A DNA stretch of 46,799 nt from Planctomycetota bacterium (GTDB lineage Bacteria; Planctomycetota; Planctomycetia; Gemmatales; Gemmataceae). The notes beneath the pieces are model-generated. The model was not told the origin of the DNA. It did no database searches and saw only the letters and a program-made list of their open reading frames with translations. The position numbers were made by a program, and so were the translations under genes. How positions within the stretch are numbered: the first letter of the stretch is position 1; each line of letters begins with the position of its first letter. This document shows positions 19,592 through 28,300 of the stretch, piece after piece. Location of the stretch: positions 1-46,799 of the forward strand of contig QWPF01000010.1 of assembly GCA_003671255.1 (NCBI GenBank). The letters are read 5' to 3'.

Positions 19592-20074
19592 ATTGAACCT
19601 ATAGTTTTACGAAGATAAATGTTTGTTGCAGTCTCGTAAGTACCGAGCTCGAAGTGCTTTTTCAAAAAAAGTTTAAGCAGTGTGAAAGAATTCAAAAGAA
19701 TCTCACTCCCATCGGATACAGCTTACCTATCTTTACTCCTTGACAATATAGGTTAAAGGGGTAAGATAATTTTAGTTGAACAATCGTTGTAATCGTCTTA
19801 TCTTGTTTATTTTGACATGCTATTAAAAGCTGTTAGATGGGGAACTTTGTTAGATTAGTGTGGCACTGTTGAAATCGTGCCTTGCGCAAAATTAGTTCTT
19901 CATGGTAAGCAAGTAGATATAGGGCAGACTGGATGACTCGCAGTTTGCATTTGAGACAGATGTTACGGTAATCAAGGTGGTTCAAGGAAGAATCTTGGGT
20001 GAACTTGCATCTTGCGTGAAGATGATTTTGTTTACTCAAAAAGCTGGCTAGCTGGTGCCAGGAAGGACTTAAAG
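19592..20074 (+). promoter_or_regulatory. 480-bp gene-free leader before the response regulator
   Basis: No gene fits here. The best promoter is TTGACA at 19740-19745, with TAAGAT at 19762-19767 (16-bp spacer) or GATAAT at 19765-19770 (19 bp). A second TTGACA lies at 19812-19817. Either would give a leader of about 240-300 nt. Within it, CATCTT (20008-20013) and AAGATG (20019-20024) form a small hairpin followed by ATTTTGTTT. CTGGC (20044-20048) can pair with GCCAG (20057-20061), which touches the AGGAAGGA ribosome site. These suggest a structured leader or a small RNA, but no known riboswitch is recognised. Confidence 0.45.
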
Positions 20075-20665
20075 ATGAAAACTGTTTTTACGACCGGAGA
20101 GGCTGCTAAAATTTGTAAAGTAAGCCAACAGACTATCATCCGTTGTTTCGACAACGGTCAACTCAAAGGGTTCCGGGTTCCCGGTTCCCGCTTCCGCAGG
20201 ATTCCCCGTGAATCCCTGTATAAATTCATGAAAGATAATGGTATCCCAACGGATGCACTGGAAAGTGGCAAAAGAAAAGTTCTGCTCGTTGATGACGATA
20301 CAGAATTGTTGGAATTGATGAACAAGGTTATCGAAGACGATGGCCGTTTTGAAGTTCGCATCGCCACCAATGGTTTTGATGCTGGCATGATGGTTAAAGA
20401 ATATCGCCCTGATGTGATTGTTCTTGATGTGATGTTGCCCGATATCAATGGCAAGGAAGTTTGCCATAGGGTTCGCGCTGACAGCACTCTTGAAGAAGTA
20501 CGAATTCTTTGCATCAGCGGTATGATCGAAGAAGATAAAATTCAAGAACTTCGCCTTGCTGGCGCAGACGATTTCCTTAGCAAGCCTTTCGAAATCGAAG
20601 AACTTATCGATCGCATGTGCCAGTTGATGGATATCGAATCCACATCAACAACATCTGCAAGATAA
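20075..20665 (+). CDS. Response regulator with N-terminal excisionase/MerR-type HTH and C-terminal receiver domain
   Basis: A 196-residue regulator with inverted domain order. Residues ~5-55 form an excisionase-type winged helix-turn-helix (TTGEAAKICKVSQQTIIRCFDNGQL, then FRVPGSRFRRIPRESLYKFM). Residues ~67-185 are a receiver domain: acidic cluster DDD at 73-75, phospho-acceptor Asp118 in VIVLDVMLPDING, Ser148, and Lys170 in LSKPF. It probably binds DNA under phosphorylation control, most simply by the kinase encoded next. ATG 20075 is chosen over the upstream frame because AGGAAGGA stands ~7 nt before it. A terminator follows at 20688, so the kinase may be transcribed at a lower level or separately. 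Confidence 0.92.
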   Translation: MKTVFTTGEAAKICKVSQQTIIRCFDNGQLKGFRVPGSRFRRIPRESLYKFMKDNGIPTDALESGKRKVLLVDDDTELLELMNKVIEDDGRFEVRIATNGFDAGMMVKEYRPDVIVLDVMLPDINGKEVCHRVRADSTLEEVRILCISGMIEEDKIQELRLAGADDFLSKPFEIEELIDRMCQLMDIESTSTTSAR

Positions 20666-20687
20666 TTCTGTCTGAAACATAATTTGT

Positions 20688-20729
20688 GGGGAAGGGCTCT
20701 TTTTAATAGAGTCCTGCCCCTCATTTTTT
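20688..20729 (+). terminator. Terminator between response regulator and kinase
   Basis: A 13-bp stem runs from GGGGAAGGGCTCT (20688-20700) to AGAGTCCTGCCCC (20708-20720), with one mismatch and one G-U pair, a 7-nt loop, and six T residues at 20724-20729. It sits only 22 nt after the regulator stop and 20 nt before the kinase start. Confidence 0.85.
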
Positions 20730-20749
20730 ACACTGCCTTTTGATGGAGT

Positions 20750-22411
20750 ATGCCTGTGGCAGCCTTGGCCGAGCATGGAAGTTCGGCAACATTTCTAAAC
20801 CTGATGATGAAAACCCCCTGGCTATTGCCTAGGCTTTCATCTGTTTCGGATCTTGTATTCAAGCCATTGGCGGAATCCTGGCTGGATATAAAGACTGATC
20901 CTGGAGCAGTATATTTTCTATTGCGTTATTCTGATGCAAGTGACGATTCTGATTTTCCAAATTGTTTAGATTCAGCAAAGCCAATCGTTTCTGAAAGCGT
21001 GCTTTCCCTTTTGCGTATGGGATTTAGCCTTGATTCTACCTTGGTCAGTAATGATTCGCTTATAAATTCGTTGTGTAGGGCTGCGGTAGCTTCAGAAATT
21101 GCTTCTATAACTGGCAAGGTTTCCAGCGAGGTGGCTTGGATTGGTGCGTTGTTTTTTGATTTCAAATCATTGGCCAAAAATCATGTACAAGAGCACACCG
21201 ATAATGCGACCCTGATGCGTCAGTATGGTCTGCCCGTATGGATAAGGCTTGTAAATTTACTGTCAGGAAAAGATGGACTTGAGATTGCGAATGCCGCTGG
21301 TTTGCATCCATGTTTGGGTGAAATATTGTTAATTGCAGATCAATATTCTCGTGACGGGCAGGCTGGGAAATCTTTGTCAGTGAGACAGTGGGAAAAGAAA
21401 TTAAAGTATTCAGGTCTTTTGGAAAAAATCGATGTTGGTTCGATAGTGAGTAAATGGTTTGGTGGTAACATCAGAACTTTTGTTGATTCTAAGAAGAAGG
21501 CACCTGAGAGTGTGCTTGCGGATTCCCTTCAATTTGCAATGGATAGCATTCATGAGAAGGGTATGATTCAATCTCGTGATAGTTTCGAAGCGGAGGCATA
21601 TAAGGCTGCTTTGCAAAAGCAGATTCAATCCGGATCACAGCGGCTTCATGAAATGAAATTGCAGTCGGTGGTTGAACTTGCTGCTGGGGCAGGGCATGAG
21701 TTTAATAATCCCCTTGCGGTTATACAGGGGCAATCGCAATTTATTCTTGCTCGAATGGATGATTTGGAAATCGATGAGACTAGAGAAAAGCTTAAATCTT
21801 CATTGGAAAGTATTGTAAGGCAGGCAAAACGAATCAACTTGATTCTTCGTAATTTAATGCAGTTTGCAAGGCCTAATGTTCCTACCCCTGTTAAATTTGA
21901 ATGTAACGGCATGGTTGAAACGGTAATTGAAAGACTGCAAGATTGGGCCAAAGAAAAGAAAGTAAAGTTGTCCACCGTCGGGGGTGAACTTTTTAAGTGT
22001 TCCCTTTTTGCTGACCCCGAACAGGCTCGAACTATTTTGGAAAATTTGACTCGTAATGCCATTGAAGCTGCGGGCGTTGAAGGCTGGGTTAGAATTGGGG
22101 CTGGGAATTCTAGTTCAGGCCAGATCGTTCTTTTTGTGGAAGATAGTGGCCCTGGCCCAGCAACTGAAGATGTCCCAAACTTATTCGACCCCTTTTTCTC
22201 TGGCAGACAGGCAGGCAGGGGCAAAGGCTTGGGTCTTTCCGTTGCTTGGAGGCTGATCAACCTTAATAAAGGTAATATTTCTTTCACTTTGCCCTCTGGA
22301 TTTAAACCAACCCGTTTTGAAATTGGTTTCCCAATGGATGAGGTAGCTGCGTTGAATTTCGTTGAGCATTGTTCGCCTGATATTCAGAACTCTGCAATCA
22401 AGGCGGCATGA
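20750..22411 (+). CDS. Histidine kinase with HDOD-like N-terminal region
   Basis: A 553-residue soluble sensor kinase; no membrane segment is seen. Residues ~15-215 are helical and resemble a degenerate HDOD domain (SLLRMG, SEVAWIGALFFDF, ANAAGLHPCLGEIL), an inference from pattern only. A short coiled linker precedes the kinase core: H-box AGAGHEFNNPLAVIQG with phosphoacceptor His316, N-box ENLTRNAIEAAG (432-441), G1 DSGPGP (465), F-box LFDPFFSGR, and G2 GRGKGLGLSVAW. It probably phosphorylates the upstream receiver protein. ATG 20750 has GGAG only 1 nt away, while GTG at 20756 has the same GGAG 7 nt upstream and may be the true start. The Kdo-hydroxylase-like gene follows after 24 bp. Confidence 0.92.
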   Translation: MPVAALAEHGSSATFLNLMMKTPWLLPRLSSVSDLVFKPLAESWLDIKTDPGAVYFLLRYSDASDDSDFPNCLDSAKPIVSESVLSLLRMGFSLDSTLVSNDSLINSLCRAAVASEIASITGKVSSEVAWIGALFFDFKSLAKNHVQEHTDNATLMRQYGLPVWIRLVNLLSGKDGLEIANAAGLHPCLGEILLIADQYSRDGQAGKSLSVRQWEKKLKYSGLLEKIDVGSIVSKWFGGNIRTFVDSKKKAPESVLADSLQFAMDSIHEKGMIQSRDSFEAEAYKAALQKQIQSGSQRLHEMKLQSVVELAAGAGHEFNNPLAVIQGQSQFILARMDDLEIDETREKLKSSLESIVRQAKRINLILRNLMQFARPNVPTPVKFECNGMVETVIERLQDWAKEKKVKLSTVGGELFKCSLFADPEQARTILENLTRNAIEAAGVEGWVRIGAGNSSSGQIVLFVEDSGPGPATEDVPNLFDPFFSGRQAGRGKGLGLSVAWRLINLNKGNISFTLPSGFKPTRFEIGFPMDEVAALNFVEHCSPDIQNSAIKAA

Positions 22412-22435
22412 TAAAAGCCTTAGGTTTTAAGGAAT

Positions 22436-23302
22436 ATGCAAAACAGCAACATCCTGAAAATGAAACATGATCTGGCAGATAACATTCTGCCTACGGATTC
22501 TTCTTCTTTAGAGATAAGGCTGGAAAAGGGTGATTTGATTTATCCTTCCTGGTCTCTTGACTCCTTTTTTAATTCTGATGAATTGCAAAGTCTTTGTTCC
22601 TATAAAACTAAAGGGTTATGGAATCAAACCATAAGTTTTGAAGCTAGGAATGGCAAATTAACAGGGGCCAATTCGAAAGAACTTGAAAGCTTGCTGGGTA
22701 GAATATCAAGGCTTTTGACTGATAAAATTCAAATTTTGCTGCCAAGGTATGCCGGAGCGATTCGTCTGGATCGGGTTATTTTAAATAATGTTGAAGCTGC
22801 AACTTCGGGTGGAAAAAATCTTGCAAAAGATGATTTGCTTCACTTGGATACTCTCAAGGGTGTAATGCCTGGTGAAATGCGGGTTATCAAATTAAGTTGC
22901 AATATTAATGCTGCAAACACAAGGGTTTGGGAAAAAGGGCCGTCCTTGGCGACTTTGTTGGCTGATGGTCGGGCTAGAAATGAACTGAACTTGCAGGGTA
23001 AACCCGGCTTATATCAGAGTAAATCAAATAATGATATTACAGCGATGCTTGAGAAAATTGGGAATAGGCTTCGGGAAAGTGAAGTGATTCAGAAAAAAAT
23101 CCCGCGTAAAGTTGTTGTTTTCCCTGCCCAATCATTCTGGCTTGCAATGACTGATGTTTGTTTACATTCGACATTGCGGGGCAGTAATGTGCTGGAATTA
23201 ATGTTTTTTGTCCAGGAACAAGCTTTGTGTTCGGGCGATCTTTCTGCCCCAAGTTTACTTCATTCCTTTTTTTCTTCCGCTTTCAAACACGCTGCTGCAT
23301 AA
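22436..23302 (+). CDS. Kdo hydroxylase-like Fe(II)/2-oxoglutarate dioxygenase (KdoO family)
   Basis: A 288-residue protein resembling 3-deoxy-D-manno-oct-2-ulosonate (Kdo) 3-hydroxylase, which converts Kdo to Ko in lipopolysaccharide of Burkholderia and Yersinia. Matches are the iron triad HLD (His136, Asp138) in DLLHLDTLKG, the following MRVIKLSCNIN and RVWEKG segment, and the distal histidine His244 in TDVCLHSTLRG before LELMFFVQEQ. Arg248 may contact 2-oxoglutarate. No signal peptide; the known enzymes act in the cytoplasm or at the inner face of the membrane. It lies 24 bp after the kinase and 8 bp before comF, so it is in their operon. The N-terminal ~100 residues show little similarity. 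The family call is from memory of its motifs, not a search. Confidence 0.65.
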   Translation: MQNSNILKMKHDLADNILPTDSSSLEIRLEKGDLIYPSWSLDSFFNSDELQSLCSYKTKGLWNQTISFEARNGKLTGANSKELESLLGRISRLLTDKIQILLPRYAGAIRLDRVILNNVEAATSGGKNLAKDDLLHLDTLKGVMPGEMRVIKLSCNINAANTRVWEKGPSLATLLADGRARNELNLQGKPGLYQSKSNNDITAMLEKIGNRLRESEVIQKKIPRKVVVFPAQSFWLAMTDVCLHSTLRGSNVLELMFFVQEQALCSGDLSAPSLLHSFFSSAFKHAAA

Positions 23303-23310
23303 TTTAATGC

Positions 23311-24057
23311 ATGACAAATCATTATGCGAAAATGGCATCGCAATGGCTGCAAGCAGGATTGCATGTTTGTGCCCCCGCACTATGCCATAGCTGTGATAAT
23401 CTTTTGGATTATGATGAAATCTGGCTTTGTAATGCCTGTAGAGAATCGTTTCAGCCACCCATTGACCCAAAGTGCTCGCGTTGTAACGCCCGGGTTGGGC
23501 CGCATCTCGATACCAATGACGGTTGCTTGTTGTGCAAGAAGGATCATTTTTATTTTGAAAAGGTTGTTTCATTGGGTTTTTATCAGGGACAATTTAAAGA
23601 CGCAATTCTGAGGATCAAACATTTGCAGGGCGAGCAGCTTGCCCGGACGCTTGGTGCTTTGTTGGGCGCTCATTTTTCTGGCACCCAGGGATTCCAGCCC
23701 GACTTCATCACCTGCATTCCCGTGCATTGGTGGAAAAGATTAATCAAAGGCCATAATCAGACGGAATCTATTGCATTAGGTGTTGCTGATGAATTAAAAA
23801 AACCTTTTGTAAACTCTGTTTTGCGAAAAGTTCGACACACAGCAGAGCAATCAGGATTGTTGCCCACTGAAAGGCGCAAAAATTTGCGTAACGCTTTTGC
23901 TCCCGCCTCCAAATCCTTAATCCAAGGGAAACAAATTCTATTGGTGGATGATGTTTTGACGACGGGGACCACTGCAAATCAAGTTGCAAAAGTATTGATG
24001 TCAGCAGGTGCTAAGAAGGTGGTTGTTGCAGTTCTTGCCCGATCTTTTGGGCGATAA
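23311..24057 (+). CDS. comF: ComF family phosphoribosyltransferase-like protein
   Basis: A 248-residue ComF/GntX-type protein. The N-terminal zinc ribbon shows CHSC, CNAC, CSRC and CLLC pairs. The type-I phosphoribosyltransferase fold follows, with CIPVHWWKRLIKGHNQ, RKNLRNAF and the PRPP loop ILLVDDVLTTGTT. In naturally competent bacteria ComF helps bring single-stranded DNA into the cytoplasm; here no other competence gene is seen, so the role is unproven. The start ATG 23311 follows the Kdo-hydroxylase-like stop by 8 bp with no clear ribosome site, suggesting coupled translation. Confidence 0.9.
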   Translation: MTNHYAKMASQWLQAGLHVCAPALCHSCDNLLDYDEIWLCNACRESFQPPIDPKCSRCNARVGPHLDTNDGCLLCKKDHFYFEKVVSLGFYQGQFKDAILRIKHLQGEQLARTLGALLGAHFSGTQGFQPDFITCIPVHWWKRLIKGHNQTESIALGVADELKKPFVNSVLRKVRHTAEQSGLLPTERRKNLRNAFAPASKSLIQGKQILLVDDVLTTGTTANQVAKVLMSAGAKKVVVAVLARSFGR

Positions 24058-24177
24058 TGTTAATATGTTCGGGTTGAATGCTATAGATGTTTTATTGTGA
24101 TAAAGCTTGATAAAATAAATGATACATCGGAAGTATTGGATTTTTTAATATAGTTTGGTTTATTTTCGATCAAATTT

Positions 24178-24206
24178 TTGACACCTGCTCGTTATGGGCA
24201 ATAACT
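24178..24206 (+). promoter_or_regulatory. Candidate promoter for the DUF1573 gene
   Basis: TTGACA (24178-24183) is followed after 17 bp by ATAACT (24201-24206). The interval 24191-24205 is an inverted repeat, GTTAT-5-ATAAC, which could be an operator. It lies in the 202-bp gap after comF. Confidence 0.4.
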
Positions 24207-24259
24207 TAATCAAGTGGGATGGGGTTGAAAAATTTCCAAGGTGTTCAGAGGGTAATCAG

Positions 24260-25240
24260 ATGCTAGGCCGTTGGGTTTTATCGATTGCGTTGATTTTGGC
24301 TTCTGGAAGTGTACAAGCTTCCGGCTGGGCTGAAAGTATGTTTGAAGAGTTAAACAAAGACTTCGGGTCTGTCCCCAGAGGGCCGACTTTAGTCCATCAT
24401 TTCCGGGTTAAAAATAACACTTCTGAAACTGTTCACATTTCAGGAGTCAGGGTTTCTTGTGGGTGTGTTAGTGCTTCGGTTCTTAAAAGCCAGATCGAAC
24501 CCAACGAAGAAACCTCGGTTATAGCAAATATGGATAGTACCAGGTTTAATGGTTCCAAAAGTGTTACGGTTTATGTCTCTTTTGATAAACCAAAGTTTGA
24601 GGAAGTCAGGCTCTTGGTTCAGGCCTATGGAAGAAACGATTTTGCAGTATCGCCTGATAATTTTAATTTCAATGAAATCCGTCGGGGTAAAAGTGCAGAG
24701 TCTAAAATTACTCTTAGGTTTTATGGGTTTCCTAATCTTGAAGTAGTCGAGGCCAAAACCGAAAGCCATTATTTGAAAGTCAAGTATGAGTTGATTAAGC
24801 GTGAAGGGAATGATGTTATTTACGAGGCAACCGCAGTGGTTCGTGAAGATATTCCGGTTGGTAAATGGTTTTCAGATATATTCTTTAAAACTAATGTGGG
24901 TTCAATCCCCATGGTTCGGGTGCCTTTGAATGTTCAGGTTGAATCTGTTTTGACTGTTAGCCCCTCCAGTCTTTCTCTTGGAACAGTGAAAATGGGGGAT
25001 ACGAGTGATCGCAAAATCGTGATTCGGGGTAGCGAACCATTTACGATTCTAAGTGTTGAAGGTTTGGACGATAATTGGGTGATTAAGGAATTATCCAAGG
25101 AAAAGAAAGAAGTTCATGTGATAACGCTCAGCTTTAAAGCCAATAGGGAAGGGGACTTAAAGCAGAAGGTGTTGATAAAAACCGATATTCCTGAATCAGG
25201 GAATGTTGAATTAAATGCCAATGCTTTTGTTAATCGTTAA
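24260..25240 (+). CDS. Secreted DUF1573 protein
   Basis: A 326-residue exported protein with signal peptide MLGRWVLSIALILASGSVQA. The mature part starts with the DUF1573 pattern (LNKDFGSVPRGPTLVHHFRVKN) and the family motif RVSCGCVSAS, a paired-cysteine signature common in planctomycete and Bacteroidetes envelope proteins. About 110-residue immunoglobulin-like modules follow (NFNFNEIRRGKSAESKI and SLSLGTVKMGDTSDRKIVI are equivalent module starts), giving at least three. The function is unknown; a surface or periplasmic binding role is likely. The frame is open to 24194, but the ATG at 24260 has GAGG ~8 nt before it and begins the signal peptide. Confidence 0.87.
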   Translation: MLGRWVLSIALILASGSVQASGWAESMFEELNKDFGSVPRGPTLVHHFRVKNNTSETVHISGVRVSCGCVSASVLKSQIEPNEETSVIANMDSTRFNGSKSVTVYVSFDKPKFEEVRLLVQAYGRNDFAVSPDNFNFNEIRRGKSAESKITLRFYGFPNLEVVEAKTESHYLKVKYELIKREGNDVIYEATAVVREDIPVGKWFSDIFFKTNVGSIPMVRVPLNVQVESVLTVSPSSLSLGTVKMGDTSDRKIVIRGSEPFTILSVEGLDDNWVIKELSKEKKEVHVITLSFKANREGDLKQKVLIKTDIPESGNVELNANAFVNR

Positions 25241-25263
25241 GTTTTGGTTTGGGCTTTTATGAT

Positions 25264-25325
25264 GAAGCGGTTCGAGAACCTTGTAATCTTTTGCAAGAGA
25301 GTCTCGAACCGCTTCAGGTTTTTCA
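25264..25325 (+). terminator. Long hairpin terminator after the DUF1573 gene
   Basis: A perfect 14-bp stem, GAAGCGGTTCGAGA (25264-25277) with TCTCGAACCGCTTC (25302-25315), closes a 24-nt loop that can form an inner CTTG/CAAG stem. AGG then TTTTT follows. The stem is unusually strong for a terminator. Confidence 0.85.
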
Positions 25326-25399
25326 GTACATTTTCAAGATAACCCTTTTGCAGGAATCGGCCTGCCTTAAGGTTTCTCCCTAGCTAATTGGATGCATCC

Positions 25400-28300
25400 A
25401 TGATTGGTGTCCGTAGATTTAAAAAACTACTTGTTGCTAATCGCAGTGAAATTGCAATTCGAGTATTTCGTACTGCAAGTGAACTCAACATAAAAACGGT
25501 TGCAATTTATTCCCACGAAGATCGTTTTGCCCTTCATCGCTTTAAGGCCGATGAGGCTTATAAGATCGGGAAAGCAGGCGAACCCATCCGTTCCTATCTT
25601 GCAATTGATGCTATCGTTGCCTTGGCAGTGTTGCATGATGTTGATGCAATTCATCCTGGCTATGGATTCCTTTCCGAAAATGCGGACTTTGCTAAAGCTG
25701 TAATCAAAGCAGGAATTGCATTCATCGGGCCGCGCCCTGAAGTCTTGATGAACTTGGGTGATAAGGTGCAAGCGAGATTGCTAGCCCAGCGTGCCAAGGT
25801 TCCTATTCTTTCAGGCAGCGATGCTGTTTCAGATGTTGGTGAAGCTAAGAAAATTGCAAGCAAGCTTGGATACCCGGTGATTATAAAAGCATCGATGGGC
25901 GGGGGCGGTAGGGGGATGCGAGTGGTTGAATCTGAGGCTAAATTGCAAGATGCCTTGGAACAAGCGCAAAGAGAAGCTGGCGCAGCTTTTGGCGTTTCTG
26001 ATGTGTTCATAGAAAAATTTATCCGTAAAGCCAGACATATTGAAGTTCAACTTCTTGGAGATAAGCACGGCAATCTATTTCACTTGTTTGAACGCGATTG
26101 TTCGGTTCAGCGCAGGCACCAAAAGGTTGTTGAAATTGCTCCCGCGTTTAATTTAAATGCTGATACCCGAAAAGGCATTTTGGATGCTGCAATTGCCATT
26201 GGTCGCGAAGCAGGCGTCGATAACGCCTCTACAGTTGAGTTTCTGGTGGATGCGGAAACCAACAAGTTTTATTTCATCGAGGTGAACCCCCGTATCCAGG
26301 TTGAACATACGGTTACCGAGCAGGTTTCGGGCGTCGATCTTATTAAAAGTCAAATCATGGTTGCCCAAGGCCTGCCATTGGGCAGTCCCGAAATTGGGTT
26401 TAATAAGCAGGAAGATATCACCCTGCGTGGCTACGCAATTCAGTGCAGGGTTACCACGGAAGATCCGCTTAACAACTTTCTTCCAGATTACGGCAAACTA
26501 AGCAATTATCGTTCTGCGAGCGGTATGGGAATTCGCCTAGATGCAGGTTCTGCATTCACCGGGGCAGTGATCAATCCGTTTTATGATTCGTTATTGGTCA
26601 AGGTTACTGCGAATGCACTTACTTATGAAGATGCAGCCCGAAGGATGCTTCGCAGCTTGAATGAATTTAGAATCCGCGGAGTGAAGACAAATATTCCGTT
26701 TCTTATTAACTTGGTTAATCACTCAGATTTTCTTGCGGGGTTGTGCACCACAAGGTTCATCGATGAAACTCCGACTTTGTTGGATCTTCCTGTGCGTCAA
26801 GACCGTGCCACAAGGTTGCTTCGTTATTTGGGCGAAATTATTGTCAATGGTCATCCTGATATCACTCGGGGCAAAGGGGCCAAAGAATCGGTACAGCAAG
26901 AACCGGATTTGGGGCCTAAGGTGCTTGCATCGATTGGTAAAAACCTTCCCAAAGGGACGCGAGACATCTTCAAAGAACTTGGGGCTGTTAAATTTTCGCA
27001 GTGGCTAAGGGCTGAGAAAAAACTTTGGATCACTGATACAACCTTCAGGGATGCCCATCAATCATTGTTGGCCACCAGAATGCGTACTCGTGATATGCTT
27101 CGCATAGCGCCTTACTATGCAGCCCGTTTAAATGGGTTGTTTTCGCTTGAAATGTGGGGTGGAGCAACATTCGATACTTCCATGCGATTCCTTAAGGAAT
27201 CCCCCTGGGATCGGCTCGCTGAAATGCGGGAAAGAGTTCCTAATATTCTGTTCCAGATGTTGCTTCGCTCTGCCAACGCTGTCGGGTATACGAGTTACCC
27301 AGATAATGTCGTGCAGCGTTTTGTAAAAGAAGCAGGCATGGCTGGGGTTGATGTCTTTCGCGTTTTTGATGCTCTTAATGGCATCCCCAACCTTCAGCTT
27401 GCAATTGAAGCTGTCAGAGATTCCGAAATGATTTGTGAAGCAGCAATCTGCTACACCGGAGATATTCTCGACTCAAAACGCTCTAAGTACAACCTTGCTT
27501 ATTATGTGGATTTGGCAAAACAGCTAGAGAAGCTAGGCGCAAACATCATTGCAATCAAGGATATGGCTGGGTTGTTAAAACCCTGGGCGGCAAAAAAACT
27601 GGTCCACGCATTGAGGCAGGAAGTTTCCCTACCCATCCACTTTCATACCCACGATTGTGCAGGCGGGCAAATTGCTTCCCTATTGTTTGCAGCTTCTGAA
27701 TCTGTGGATGTAGTGGATGCAGCTATGGCTCCTTTTTCTGGCATGACAAGCCAGCCCAGCCTTAATGTTTTGGTCGAATCTCTTAAGTTTCAAGAGCGTG
27801 ATCCCGATTTGGATCGCGAGGCACTTCATGAGGTTTCACTTTATTGGGAAGCCGTTCGTGCCATGTATTCTCCCTTTGAAACCGGGCAATTGGCCCCCAC
27901 TGCGGATGTTTACATCAACGAAATGCCGGGCGGGCAGTATACCAATCTTTTCCAGCAGGCCAAAGCCGTTGGGCTGGGAGATCGTTGGCGCGAAGTTTGC
28001 GATATGTACACTCAGGTCAATCTCATGTTTGGTGATATTGTCAAAGTCACACCTACCTCTAAAGTTGTTGGAGACATGGCTTTGTTCATGGTTGGAAATG
28101 GCTTAACAACGCATGATGTTGAAAATGGGACGCGAGAACTTTCATTTCCGGAGTCGGTAGTTGAATTCTTTGAAGGGCGCCTCGGCGAGCCTCTGGGTGG
28201 GTTTCCCAAAGCATTGCAGGCAAAAGTTCTAAAGGGTAAGAAGCCGATCTCAGGTAGACCCGGAGCTTCACTTCCTGCTGCTGATTTTGACGCATCCAGA

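Noticed and set aside
19655-19675. CTTTTT-AAAAAG hairpin after mnmG
   Set aside because: A-T-only stem is too weak for a terminator.
25427-25771. Minus-strand frame overlapping the pyc start
   Set aside because: Shadow of pyruvate carboxylase; the plus-strand frame has all biotin-carboxylase motifs.
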